Notes: generated by a model not told the origin, from the letters alone. 64,000 nt of DNA from JBCDBW01 sp039182965 (GCA_039182965.1 JBCDBW010000005.1:15595-79594), one strand, 5' to 3'. Positions 35,651 through 44,545 are shown, counted from the first letter of the stretch. Translations and numbers: made by a program.

Positions 35651-37495
35651 TTAAGGAGTGGCGGCGGTTTGGGTGAACTGTTCGTCCGAGAGGGTTTTCA
35701 GAAAGGCGACGATGGCCGCCTTATCTTCTTCGGATAGCGGAATTCCACCGCTTCCCGGATGTTTTGCGAGGTTTGGAGCGAGAGTAGGTGAATCCTTGAT
35801 CCCGTCGGTGTAATGGTCGAGGACCTCTTCGAGAGTTTCGAAGCGGCCATCATGCATATAGGGGGCGGTGAGGGCGACATTTCGGAGCGTGGGAGTAGAG
35901 AACTTCCCCCGGTCGATCTCGACCCCGGTGACCTTCTCCAGACCGAAGTCTTCCGCGAGAGCGAGCCCGTTGTTGTGGAAGCCGTGGTCGGTAAAAAAAG
36001 CACCGCCGTGGCAATGGAAACAATCGGCGCCATAGAGCTGGCGACGGGGTTCGTATTCAGTGAAGAAGAGCTCGAAGCCGCGCGTCTCTTCTTCGGTCAA
36101 CTTGCCCTCGCCGCGCATGGCACGATCAAACTTGGAGTCGAAGGAAGTGAGGGTGAGGAGGAATTGTTCGATCGCGATACCGAGACGCTCGGCGGTAATG
36201 TTCTCATCGCCGAAGGCTTTGGCGAAGAGCACAGGGTAGCTTTTGGATTTGGCGATTTTTTTTGTAACGTTGTCGAGGGAATCGTGCATTTCGACGGGAT
36301 CTTCGATGGGGACGAGCGCTTGTTCGCGCAGGGAAGGGGAACGCCCGTCCCAGAAGAAGGATGATTTCCAAGCAAGATTGGCGAGAGGCATTGAGTTTCG
36401 GGTGCCTTCTTTTCCGTCGACTCCGACGCTGAACTGAAGGCCGTCGGTGAGCCCATGATTCGGTTGGTGGCAGCTAGAGCAAGAGACCGAACCATCTCGA
36501 GAGAGGAGCGGGTCATTAAAGAGTGCCTTACCAAGAGCCACTCGTTCCTCGGTGAGTGGGTAGTCGGTAGGAAGGGCCGGGATCGGAAAGCCTTTGGGGA
36601 TGACGAACGGGCGAGGGGTGCCCACGAATTGTTCTTTTGAGGACAGGGCGGGAGGACGGGGTTTGGTTTTTCGAGGGGCTGCGCGGTAGCGGGTTTGTCG
36701 CACCTGAAAGGCGCGCTCGATATTTTCCGAGAGCCGCTCTGCGTGGGGATCGCCCTGGCGACCGTGGGAGGAAGTTTGCGCGAGGATGTCGACGGGGTGT
36801 CTGCCGTTGAAGATTCGGTCTATGTGAAAATCGAGGATGACCGTGGCGTGATCAATCTTTGTGAGGTCGATTTCGAGTGGGAGACTCACGTTCATGAGGT
36901 TGTGACCATTGCCGAGGTGATACGAAAAGCCGATCGCAGGGGGGCCGGAGGACCGGTGTAAGCGGCCTTCGGCGGCGAGGAAAATGTAGCCGCCCTGCCA
37001 GGACCAATGGAGGTTGTTGGCCGGATTCAGAGGGTGGCCAGCGCCGTATTGATTGGGGTCGCTGGCATTGGTTTCTTCATCGAGCCCGACCTGGAACTGG
37101 AGGGCGGCGTACTTTTCTCGTGGGAGGCCGTCGACTGAGATCCTGGCTAAGCCATCGGTGGCATCGACGTAGGCTTGCCATTTGTCTCGGCGGAGCCATT
37201 GGGGGACACCATCGGCATTGAGTTTGCCAAAGACGGGGTTGGAAATGAGATAGGCGAGGCGTGTGAGATCGATCTGTTGACCGTCAGGGAGAGGAAGGCT
37301 GGTTTGGGGTAGAGAGACGACTTGACCATTCCAAAGGTGACGAATCTCCAGAGTGAGAGAGGTGGGGGAAGAAGATAGGGCCGCACCTGGCGCAGAGGGA
37401 GCGACAAGTGCGGCCGCGAGGAGGAAGAAAGCAATGATTGGAAATCGCAATTTTTTGAATGGTGTTGTGTGAGGACGATTCGTCTTGCGATTCAA
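35651..37495 (-). CDS. MbnP-MbnH fusion: copper-binding MbnP domain plus dihaem cytochrome c peroxidase-family domain
   Basis: A 614-residue exported protein joining two domains normally made as separate neighbours. After a signal peptide, residues about 45-265 match MbnP-family proteins (LTLEIRHLWNGQ, LTRLAYLISNP, HPLNPANNLHWSWQGGYIFL). Residues about 300-600 are a MbnH-type dihaem peroxidase domain with haem motifs CSSCH (339-343) and CFHCH (492-496). In the known pair, MbnH oxidises a MbnP tryptophan to kynurenine, creating a copper(I) site; Trp164 and Trp166 are the obvious candidates here. It starts with TTG, whose last bases overlap the TGA stop of the upstream sulfatase gene (TTGA), so the two are translationally coupled. 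Confidence 0.85.
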   Translation of the reverse strand: MNRKTNRPHTTPFKKLRFPIIAFFLLAAALVAPSAPGAALSSSPTSLTLEIRHLWNGQVVSLPQTSLPLPDGQQIDLTRLAYLISNPVFGKLNADGVPQWLRRDKWQAYVDATDGLARISVDGLPREKYAALQFQVGLDEETNASDPNQYGAGHPLNPANNLHWSWQGGYIFLAAEGRLHRSSGPPAIGFSYHLGNGHNLMNVSLPLEIDLTKIDHATVILDFHIDRIFNGRHPVDILAQTSSHGRQGDPHAERLSENIERAFQVRQTRYRAAPRKTKPRPPALSSKEQFVGTPRPFVIPKGFPIPALPTDYPLTEERVALGKALFNDPLLSRDGSVSCSSCHQPNHGLTDGLQFSVGVDGKEGTRNSMPLANLAWKSSFFWDGRSPSLREQALVPIEDPVEMHDSLDNVTKKIAKSKSYPVLFAKAFGDENITAERLGIAIEQFLLTLTSFDSKFDRAMRGEGKLTEEETRGFELFFTEYEPRRQLYGADCFHCHGGAFFTDHGFHNNGLALAEDFGLEKVTGVEIDRGKFSTPTLRNVALTAPYMHDGRFETLEEVLDHYTDGIKDSPTLAPNLAKHPGSGGIPLSEEDKAAIVAFLKTLSDEQFTQTAATP

Positions 37496-40400
37496 GGTTT
37501 AACAAGAATGGGATCGTTTTCGTTGAAAACGCGATCGTTGCCTTGGACGGTAAAGGTGATCGTGGCATCGTTGTAAGGGGGTGCGCTGGGAACGATGCAC
37601 TTGATCCAGAAGCGATCGGCAGCGTCATCTGCCTCGTCGGAAAGATCTGTTCCCGAGTTCACGCGAGCGATGAAAGTTGCGGGAGAGCCATCGACGACGA
37701 TGGAGCTCGGATTAATGTCGTTGCCCAGTCCATTCTGCAGTTGGGGGACATTTGGTTGACCGGGAGGGTCATTTACTTCGATGTAGAGAGTGTCTCCTCC
37801 GGAAGCAGGATCACTGAAGCCGCCTCCCATCGCTTGATCTTTGTCGTAGCAGGCGATAAAAGCGTCGCGTGCGGATCCGGAGAGAGTCGGGGAAGGGTCG
37901 GCGACGACCGGACCGTCGTAGAGAGGGGATTGCTCATTAAAATCGCTCGTGATGTTGTAGAATTCAACACGTGGTGAGTCGAGAGTGGTCTCAGGATCAC
38001 CAAAAATGATCATCTTGTAGTCGGGATAGTCGTCGAGAATGATGGCGCGGCCCCGCGCGGCGCCTTCGCCACCTTCGGTAATGATGCAACGATCAGCGGT
38101 ATCGGTGTTCTTGAGGATGGGAACGATGCTTGTGGATTGGGCGAGAGCCGTGGTGGGAATTCCGGGCACCGAGGTGGGGTCGATACCAGCGAGTTCCATC
38201 AGGGTGGTGTAGAAGTCGACGGCGTGGACGAGTTTGTTGGTCGTTGTTCCGACGAGGTTAGGTGCGACGGCGGGCCCCTGCACTACGAGTGGCACGTTGG
38301 TTCCGCCATTGTAGAGATCCCCTTTTGAATTGCCGTTGCCGAATGGTGCTTGGACGACTCCGTTGGGCGTGCCGTTATCGCCAATGAGGATGATGTTTGT
38401 GTTCGACAGGATGTCCGAATCGATCGCGTTGACTTCGTCGAAGAGCCAACCGATGAGGTGATCGAGAGTCTCCAACATGCGGATGTAAAGTTCGGTATCG
38501 TTTGCCGTTCCGACGGAGTAGCCGCCGGGGGGGATAAGGGAGGGGTCGCCGGGTGCGACTGAAACGGTAGCGGGATCATGGAAGGGCGTGTGGGGAGCGT
38601 TGAAGGCGACCCAGCACAGCCAAGGATCGCCTGAGGTTTCTGAGCGTTGGATGAAATCTCGGGCTTCTTTGACTTGATCGAGAGTTGAATAGGTGGTGGT
38701 GACGGCGCTGGCGCCGTTTGTATTTTTGGTCCAGTTGTCGTAGGCGGGGTTCACGCCTCCCCCGGTGATGCCATAGAATTCGGGCCAACCGCCTCGCGCG
38801 CTGTAACCGTTGTTGTTGCCGCCGAGGTGCCATTTCCCTGTGGAGGCCATGGCGTATGGGGCGCCGGAGGCGGTGACGGCTTCGGGGAGGGTGAATTCGT
38901 TGTTGGGATTGGAGAACGCGCCCGCATTTCCGGGGACGTAAACGCCGGTCTGATGCGCGTGACGACCTGTCATGATGCATGAGCGTGTGGGGGAACAGAC
39001 CGGCGTGACAAAAGCCCTCGTAAATCTCAAGCCATTGGCGGCGAGATCCTCAAGGTGAGGCATGACCGCAACATTGCCGGTTGGATTGTCTATGGGGCTT
39101 GAGTCGACACCCCAATCGTCAACGATCATGAAGAGGATATTTTTGGGAGCAGAGCCGACGATGGCGAGGTTCTGGGCGGTTGTGGGCCCGGTGCCGAAGT
39201 CGACCGTGATGTTGTAGTCGCCATCGGTGAGACCGGCGGTATCGGGATCGATCTTTGCTACCAGGACGAAGCGGGACAGGCGCTCGACAAAAGAGGCCGC
39301 CTGGCCTCCGACAAGAACAGAAGAGGGATTGGTCCCGAGAGTGCCGGGAATATTCGCGGCGTCGGCGGGATTGAGGTGAATTACCAGAGTTTGTATGCCC
39401 TCGCCGGTCGTGATGTTTTGATTTTGGGGGCCGTCGACGTAGAAGGAGTCGTATACGAAACCGGCATCGTCGAAGGGTGCAATAGCCGTTTTGTTCACTT
39501 TGTAGAAGTAGCGGGATTGGTTGTTGATCTGGCCTGAATGGGCGAATCCCGGTGTGATCCCTCCGGCCGTCACTGTCGGGTCGAGAACGCTCCACGATTG
39601 CATATCGGAGGAGCCGAGCACTTCGTAGGTGGCGCGTTCGACACCGTCCCAGACCACGATGACGTCGCCATTCTCTTCGTCCACGGAGAGGCTTTGCATG
39701 GATGCCGTTCGTTCCGGACCCCCTTCAAAGATGGTGGTAGCAGGATCGGGATCATCATTCGCTGGGATTTGGCCAGCGGGTCCACCGACGGGATCGCCGT
39801 AGAAGCGGCGTCCGATGTTATACGGGAAGACGGGGTCACCGGTGGGACTAATACAAGTGAAGTAGGCGTATGTTCCGTCCGGGAACTCCGGGGTGACGCA
39901 CATGCGACCATTGAACTCGTCCAAATGAAAATCGTCTGTGCCGGTCACGACCGTCCCCTGGGATAGGCCGAGGTCTCCTTTATAAGTGTTGTCTTCCATG
40001 TAGTGGCCGAGTGGGTGGGCGGCGTTGACGGCAGGGCCTGCTTGGAAGGTATGAGTGTAGGTACGAGTGGCCCACGCTGGGTAGGTGGTGCGTCCAAGAG
40101 TGGTGATGTCCGTGGATCCATTGGTTCCATCGCGTGGCTGGAAGCCGCTCAGCATGCGAGTAACGGGGCTGGTCGGATCATTGGGATCGTCGTAGCCGTA
40201 GGGGCCATAGACCGGGTAACCGTCGCGAGCCCAACCGAGAATGGGCGAATGGTTCCCGTTGAAGGATTCGGTATACGTATTCGTGGTATCGTCATAGGTA
40301 ACGCTATCGCCCAGCAGGTGTCGCAGGGCGGGGGGATTTGCGTGGTAATGATATTGGGAGTTAGCTTGGTGAGCGTTTGCGGCGTCGAAAGTGGGAGCTT

Positions 40401-40950
40401 CGTTGACGTAGGCATCGCGATTCCAAATGTCGTCACCCTCAATGTTAGGATCTTGGGCTGTCCTGGGTGTTTCGTCTTGACCAGTTGAATGGTCGTGAGA
40501 GAAAGCGTCACGACTATCAAACATAGCCACGCCGTCTACGAAATAGCCGATGGCTCCCAAACCGGTAAGGGTGCGGGTAGCGGGGAGCGGAGGAGGAACC
40601 AGAGGGAAGCGATATCCCGCTGCCTGATTGGCGGGAAAGTTACCAAAGTTACCGTTTTGCCACGGTCCCATGACGTGACTGGCGAGGCCGGTTGTGCGGA
40701 TGTAGACCCAATTATTCGTGTGGGTGATTTCATGGACGCCGGCGTAGGTAGGCATTGCCTGAACGCCGGCGCCGCGATTCCAAGTGGTCACCGACATGCC
40801 GTTGGCTTCGTCTGCGGGCATCGGGTAAATGCGGGCATATTGACCAGATTTGGCGGTATACCACGAGTTGAGCCGTGGATTGGCGTTTGCGGGAATAGTG
40901 GATGCGAGGACTACAAGGCCCAAGCCGGTCATGACGATATGAGGGTTCAT
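37492..40950 (-). CDS. YHYH-domain and sulfatase fusion protein, secreted
   Basis: About 1152 residues. After a signal peptide (MTGLGLVVLASTIPANA), residues about 120-390 form a YHYH domain with the defining QYHYHANPP (200-203), GWARDGYPVYGPYG (239-252) and HLDEFNGR. A linker with a fibronectin- or IPT-like stretch follows. From about residue 604 comes a type I sulfatase domain with metal ligands in IVDDWG, the formylglycine signature CSPTRS (Cys652), GKWHLGG and IGDNGTPN. It therefore needs a formylglycine-generating enzyme, not seen here. The ATG at 40950 begins the signal peptide; the frame is open to 41040. It is co-translated with the MbnP-MbnH gene and divergent from the two-component system. 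Confidence 0.85.
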   Translation of the reverse strand: MNPHIVMTGLGLVVLASTIPANANPRLNSWYTAKSGQYARIYPMPADEANGMSVTTWNRGAGVQAMPTYAGVHEITHTNNWVYIRTTGLASHVMGPWQNGNFGNFPANQAAGYRFPLVPPPLPATRTLTGLGAIGYFVDGVAMFDSRDAFSHDHSTGQDETPRTAQDPNIEGDDIWNRDAYVNEAPTFDAANAHQANSQYHYHANPPALRHLLGDSVTYDDTTNTYTESFNGNHSPILGWARDGYPVYGPYGYDDPNDPTSPVTRMLSGFQPRDGTNGSTDITTLGRTTYPAWATRTYTHTFQAGPAVNAAHPLGHYMEDNTYKGDLGLSQGTVVTGTDDFHLDEFNGRMCVTPEFPDGTYAYFTCISPTGDPVFPYNIGRRFYGDPVGGPAGQIPANDDPDPATTIFEGGPERTASMQSLSVDEENGDVIVVWDGVERATYEVLGSSDMQSWSVLDPTVTAGGITPGFAHSGQINNQSRYFYKVNKTAIAPFDDAGFVYDSFYVDGPQNQNITTGEGIQTLVIHLNPADAANIPGTLGTNPSSVLVGGQAASFVERLSRFVLVAKIDPDTAGLTDGDYNITVDFGTGPTTAQNLAIVGSAPKNILFMIVDDWGVDSSPIDNPTGNVAVMPHLEDLAANGLRFTRAFVTPVCSPTRSCIMTGRHAHQTGVYVPGNAGAFSNPNNEFTLPEAVTASGAPYAMASTGKWHLGGNNNGYSARGGWPEFYGITGGGVNPAYDNWTKNTNGASAVTTTYSTLDQVKEARDFIQRSETSGDPWLCWVAFNAPHTPFHDPATVSVAPGDPSLIPPGGYSVGTANDTELYIRMLETLDHLIGWLFDEVNAIDSDILSNTNIILIGDNGTPNGVVQAPFGNGNSKGDLYNGGTNVPLVVQGPAVAPNLVGTTTNKLVHAVDFYTTLMELAGIDPTSVPGIPTTALAQSTSIVPILKNTDTADRCIITEGGEGAARGRAIILDDYPDYKMIIFGDPETTLDSPRVEFYNITSDFNEQSPLYDGPVVADPSPTLSGSARDAFIACYDKDQAMGGGFSDPASGGDTLYIEVNDPPGQPNVPQLQNGLGNDINPSSIVVDGSPATFIARVNSGTDLSDEADDAADRFWIKCIVPSAPPYNDATITFTVQGNDRVFNENDPILVKP

Positions 40951-41046
40951 TAATTTTGAGGGGAGGTTATTTGGACTCAATGGATTGGGTTCTTGTAGTC
41001 TGGGCTGATTCGATAGAAGTGACTCAATTGAGTAAACCATCCCTGT

Positions 41047-41106
41047 GTTAAGGCGATGTAAACGGCGAAGGGAAAAAGTGTTAAGGGATTGTAAAAAAGG
41101 GGTGAA
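41047..41106. promoter_or_regulatory. OmpR-family-type operator: half-sites every 11 bp
   Basis: In the 222-base divergent intergenic region, GTTAA (41047), GTAAA (41058), GTTAA (41080), GTAAA (41091) and GTGAA (41102) start at exact 11-base steps. The missing step at 41069 has the weaker AGGGA. Two copies of GTTAA-N6-GTAAA thus lie 33 bases, three helical turns, apart. OmpR/PhoB/CpxR-type regulators bind direct repeats with this spacing, and CpxR prefers GTAAA repeats. The regulator encoded 67 bases to the right is the obvious ligand, acting on itself and possibly on the divergent sulfatase operon. Confidence 0.6.
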
Positions 41107-41172
41107 AACCGATGGAATGAGCGAAGAAGCCTGGAAAACCCGTTACAGTAGGGGAGCAGCAGAGCTGAGGAG

Positions 41173-41892
41173 ATGAGCGAGAGCGAAACGATTAAACTGT
41201 TAGTGATCGACGACGACCGGAAGCTTTGTCGGTTGCTAGGCGACTATCTTGAACCGCTCGGATATGGTGTTTCGTTTGTCCACACGGGGCCCGAGGGTGT
41301 CGATGCCGTGGTGGTTGGGGAGTATGATGCGGTGATTTTGGATGTGATGTTACCGGGCATGAATGGGTTTGAAGTATTAAAAGGAATTCGGCATCACTCG
41401 GATGTTCCCGTGTTGATGTTGACGGCTCGTGGGGATGAGGCGGATCGGATTGTGGGGTTAGAGATTGGGGCGGATGATTATTTGCCGAAGACGTTTTCGA
41501 CGCGCGAACTGTTGGCGCGGTTACGGGCGGTGACGCGGCGAGCGGCACGGCGGCAGACGAGTGGTGTTGTGGATGAGGTGGCGCCTGAGCTGGAGGTCGG
41601 TGGATTGCTGGTTCGGACGGCGTCGCGAGAGGTGATGCTTGATGGGGAGGTGTTGGTTTTGACGCCGGTGGAGTATGATCTGCTAGAGGCTCTGGTGCGC
41701 GCGAAGGGGCGGGTAAAGTCTCGGGAGCAATTGATTGCGGATGTGGCGGACCGAGACTATGACGGGATCGATCGTTCCATTGACGTGCACGTGTCTTCCT
41801 TACGCAAAAAGCTAGGTGACGATGCGAGAATGCCGCGATACATCAAGACGGTACGGGCAGCGGGATACATGATGTTGGATGCGACTTCATGA
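41173..41892 (+). CDS. OmpR/CpxR-type winged-helix response regulator
   Basis: A 239-residue regulator. The receiver domain (1-125) has the acidic cluster IDDD, phospho-acceptor Asp57 (AVILDVMLPGMNG), a Thr in LMLTARG and Lys106. The residue after Lys106 is Thr instead of the usual Pro (LPKTFS). The C-terminal winged-helix domain (about 135-236) has LEVGGLLVRTASREVML, LTPVEYDLLEALV and the recognition region SIDVHVSSLRKKLG. Most similar in pattern to CpxR/CusR-like regulators. It overlaps the downstream kinase by four bases (ATGA). A repeat-containing operator lies directly upstream, so autoregulation is likely. Confidence 0.93.
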   Translation: MSESETIKLLVIDDDRKLCRLLGDYLEPLGYGVSFVHTGPEGVDAVVVGEYDAVILDVMLPGMNGFEVLKGIRHHSDVPVLMLTARGDEADRIVGLEIGADDYLPKTFSTRELLARLRAVTRRAARRQTSGVVDEVAPELEVGGLLVRTASREVMLDGEVLVLTPVEYDLLEALVRAKGRVKSREQLIADVADRDYDGIDRSIDVHVSSLRKKLGDDARMPRYIKTVRAAGYMMLDATS

Positions 41893-43343
41893 AAGTCACG
41901 ATGCCATTGTATGCGAAGATACTGCTCTGGTTCTTTCTGAACCTAGTCGTTTTGTGTGCGGCGTTTGGAGTGTTTTTGGCCGTTCAGTGGCGAATGGGGC
42001 CTGACACACTTTTGGCTGGGCGTGTGGGTGAGCGGCTGGAGACGGTCGGTGACCTGATTGGGTATGACATGCGTGAAGCGGGGCAAGCGGGAGCAAGTGA
42101 GGTGTTGGAGCGATATACGGAAGTCTATGGAGTCACTTTCTATCTTTTCCGAGAGGATGGAAGGCCGATTGGGGTGTCCGCTAGTTCATTTCCCAAGGAA
42201 TTGTTGGAAGTGATACGCGTAAAGGGCAATCCTCGTCCCGGGCCGCCACCACGTGGGAGGCGGCCGCTTTTGGCGGTTACGGGGTCGGGAGAGGAGCCGC
42301 GGCCCGCCGATGCCCTTTTCTTGGAGTGGACATCCAATCCAACGGCTTATTGGGCCGGTGTAAGGACGACCTTTCGGCCGATTCAGGCGCAGCCTCCGCG
42401 GACGGGGATCGTGGTGATTCAGTCGGATTCGCTTTTGAAGGGAGGACTGTTTTTGAACATCAAACCGTTATTGGTGACGGCGGCGGTGGTGGTTTTCCTG
42501 TGTACTTTGGTGTGGTTGCCGATGGTCCGTGGGATGACGGGGGCGGTGCGGAAATTGACATCGGCGACGGATCGGATTGCTCGTGGCGATTTTGATGTGC
42601 GGACAGAGATCAGGCGGCGGGACGAATTCGGTGTCCTGGGGGAAGCGGTAGACGGGATGGCGGATCGATTAAAGGGGTATGTGACGGGTCAGAAGCGTTT
42701 TCTTGGCGACATTGCGCATGAGTTGTGTTCGCCGATCGCGCGAATGCAGATGGCGTTGGCCGTTGTGCAGCGCAAAGCGACGGACGAGCAAGCGGAGTAT
42801 GTCCGCGATATCGAGGAGGATTTGGAGCATATGTCGGATATGGTTCAGGAGCTGTTGTCTTTTTCAAAGGCTTCGCTGGAGGAGAGGAAGGTTTTGTTAG
42901 AGCCAGTAAAATTGCGCGATGTGATTGAGGGTGTGGTCGAGAGAGAAGCGGCCGGCGAGGTCGAGGTGAAGCGAGAAGTGGATGAGGGGGCGGCGGTCTT
43001 GGCGGACGAGAAGCTTTTGGAGCGCTCTCTTGCGAACTTGGTGAGGAATGCGGTGAAGCACGCCAGCTCAGCAGGGCCGATCACGGTGGCGAGTCGTCGG
43101 GACGGTGAGCGTTGTGCAATATCGGTTTCCGATTGCGGTCCGGGGGTGCCGGAGGAAGCCTTGAGCCAGGTCTTTGAGCCTTTTTTCCGCCCAGACTTGG
43201 CTCGCGTCCGAGAAGTAGGAGGGGTTGGCTTGGGCTTGGCGATCGTAAAGAGTTGTGTCGAAGCATGTCGCGGCACCGTTGAGGCGCGGAATCGTAAAGA
43301 AGGGGGGTTTGAGGTGACGATTCGGCTCGGGGCGGCGGTCTGA
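41889..43343 (+). CDS. CpxA-type sensor histidine kinase
   Basis: A 484-residue membrane kinase: TM1 (ILLWFFLNLVVLCAAFGVFL), a periplasmic domain of about 155 residues with a Pro/Arg-rich loop, TM2 (about 193-212), a HAMP domain (about 213-262) and HisKA with phospho-acceptor His277 (IAHELCSPIARM). The HATPase domain has SLANLVRNAVKHAS, DCGPGVPEEAL and GVGLGLAIVKSC. The ATG overlaps the stop of the regulator gene, so the two are a cognate pair. The divergent neighbours (YHYH-sulfatase, MbnP-MbnH) suggest an envelope or copper-related signal, but no metal-binding motif is evident in the sensor domain. Confidence 0.92.
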   Translation: MKVTMPLYAKILLWFFLNLVVLCAAFGVFLAVQWRMGPDTLLAGRVGERLETVGDLIGYDMREAGQAGASEVLERYTEVYGVTFYLFREDGRPIGVSASSFPKELLEVIRVKGNPRPGPPPRGRRPLLAVTGSGEEPRPADALFLEWTSNPTAYWAGVRTTFRPIQAQPPRTGIVVIQSDSLLKGGLFLNIKPLLVTAAVVVFLCTLVWLPMVRGMTGAVRKLTSATDRIARGDFDVRTEIRRRDEFGVLGEAVDGMADRLKGYVTGQKRFLGDIAHELCSPIARMQMALAVVQRKATDEQAEYVRDIEEDLEHMSDMVQELLSFSKASLEERKVLLEPVKLRDVIEGVVEREAAGEVEVKREVDEGAAVLADEKLLERSLANLVRNAVKHASSAGPITVASRRDGERCAISVSDCGPGVPEEALSQVFEPFFRPDLARVREVGGVGLGLAIVKSCVEACRGTVEARNRKEGGFEVTIRLGAAV

Positions 43344-43439
43344 GGTTTTGGCGCCCGAGAAAGGCAACAGGTGCGCAAGCTCCACCATGGACGTTGATTT
43401 GAGTTGGTTTCTCCGGTGGGGTGTTGGTAACGTTTGGGA

Positions 43440-44030
43440 GTGAGCGACAAGACCGAACATCCAGGAGAGGAGAGAGAATCGGGCGGGGGGTGTCGCGATG
43501 AGATTCCTGCCCCCAATCTGCAGGTGGAGGGCATCGAAGGGGACGAGTCGAAAGAGGAGCGAAGAGAAGACGAGGACGGGGGAGAGGGGGTTCCCGGCGA
43601 TATTGATGGCGACGGGGAGGACGGTTTGGACGAAAGAGAAAAAGGAAGGGAAAGTGAGGGCGAGGAAATAACCGGCGATGCAAGGCTGTGGGCGACCTTG
43701 ATTCATTTGTCGGCTATCCTGGGTTTGGTGTTGTTGAAGGCTGGATCGAGTCAGCCGGTCGTGTGTTTGCTTGGCCCGCTATTGATTTGGCTGTTCAAAC
43801 GAGATGATCATTGGTTTGTTGATGATCAGGGCAAGGAAGCGGTGAATTTCCAGGTGATTCTTGCCGTGTTGGGTCTGATTCTCTGGATTGTTCCGGTCAT
43901 TGGTCCGTATTTGATGAAGGTATTATTGTTAGGAGACGTCGGGCTTGCGCTGTATGCGGCGACGCAGGCGAACCAAGGAAGAAAATTCCGTTATCCCTGG
44001 ATACCCGATCAATTGCGGATGCTAAAGTAG
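43440..44030 (+). CDS. DUF4870-family membrane protein with acidic N-terminal extension
   Basis: About 196 residues. The first 80 residues are strongly charged and acidic (EDEDGGEGVPGDIDGDGEDG) and look disordered. The last 110 form a DUF4870 domain with three to four membrane helices, starting at ARLWATLIHLSAILG and including the family motif WFVDDQGKEAVNFQ. The function of DUF4870 is unknown. The start is a GTG (43440) or a TTG six bases upstream. It is followed by a paralogue, 83 bases later. Confidence 0.75.
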   Translation: MSDKTEHPGEERESGGGCRDEIPAPNLQVEGIEGDESKEERREDEDGGEGVPGDIDGDGEDGLDEREKGRESEGEEITGDARLWATLIHLSAILGLVLLKAGSSQPVVCLLGPLLIWLFKRDDHWFVDDQGKEAVNFQVILAVLGLILWIVPVIGPYLMKVLLLGDVGLALYAATQANQGRKFRYPWIPDQLRMLK

Positions 44031-44113
44031 GGGCAGCGATCAGCAAGCGGCGTGGAGGGGATGCGGATGAATGGTTTTGACGGGTGTGCCGGGAATTTGG
44101 TAGGAGGTTGAGA

Positions 44114-44545
44114 ATGAATGAGGAAGAATCGAATGAAAAGCCCGCAGTGCCGGAGTCGCAAGGTGAGGTGTCGGCTACCGCGGCGGCGGATGGGCCTAGT
44201 AGTGAAGAAAAAACGATGGCTATGTTGACCCACTTGCTGGCGTTTTCAGGTTATTTCACTGTCATCGGTACAATTGTGGGACCACTGATCCTTTGGGTGC
44301 TCAAGAGAGACACGATGCCATTTGTGGATGATCAGGGAAAAGAAGCGGTGAACTTCAATATTTCGTTTTTCATCTACTATGTGATCGCGGGAATCCTCTG
44401 TGCGACGATCATTTTCCTGATCATTGGGGTGCCGGCATTTGCGATTTTATTTATCCTGCACGTTGTTTTTATCATTGTGGCCGCCATCAAAGCGAGCAAC
44501 GGGGAAGCCTATCGCTATCCCATGACGATTCGCTTTATCAAGTAG
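44114..44545 (+). CDS. DUF4870-family membrane protein
   Basis: A 143-residue membrane protein, paralogous to its upstream neighbour. After a polar N-terminus of about 45 residues, the DUF4870 domain has MAMLTHLLAFSGYFTVIG, the shared motif PFVDDQGKEAVNFN and three further hydrophobic helices. The ATG at 44114 has AGGAGG six bases upstream, which settles the start. Function unknown. The pair probably arose by tandem duplication. Confidence 0.85.
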   Translation: MNEEESNEKPAVPESQGEVSATAAADGPSSEEKTMAMLTHLLAFSGYFTVIGTIVGPLILWVLKRDTMPFVDDQGKEAVNFNISFFIYYVIAGILCATIIFLIIGVPAFAILFILHVVFIIVAAIKASNGEAYRYPMTIRFIK

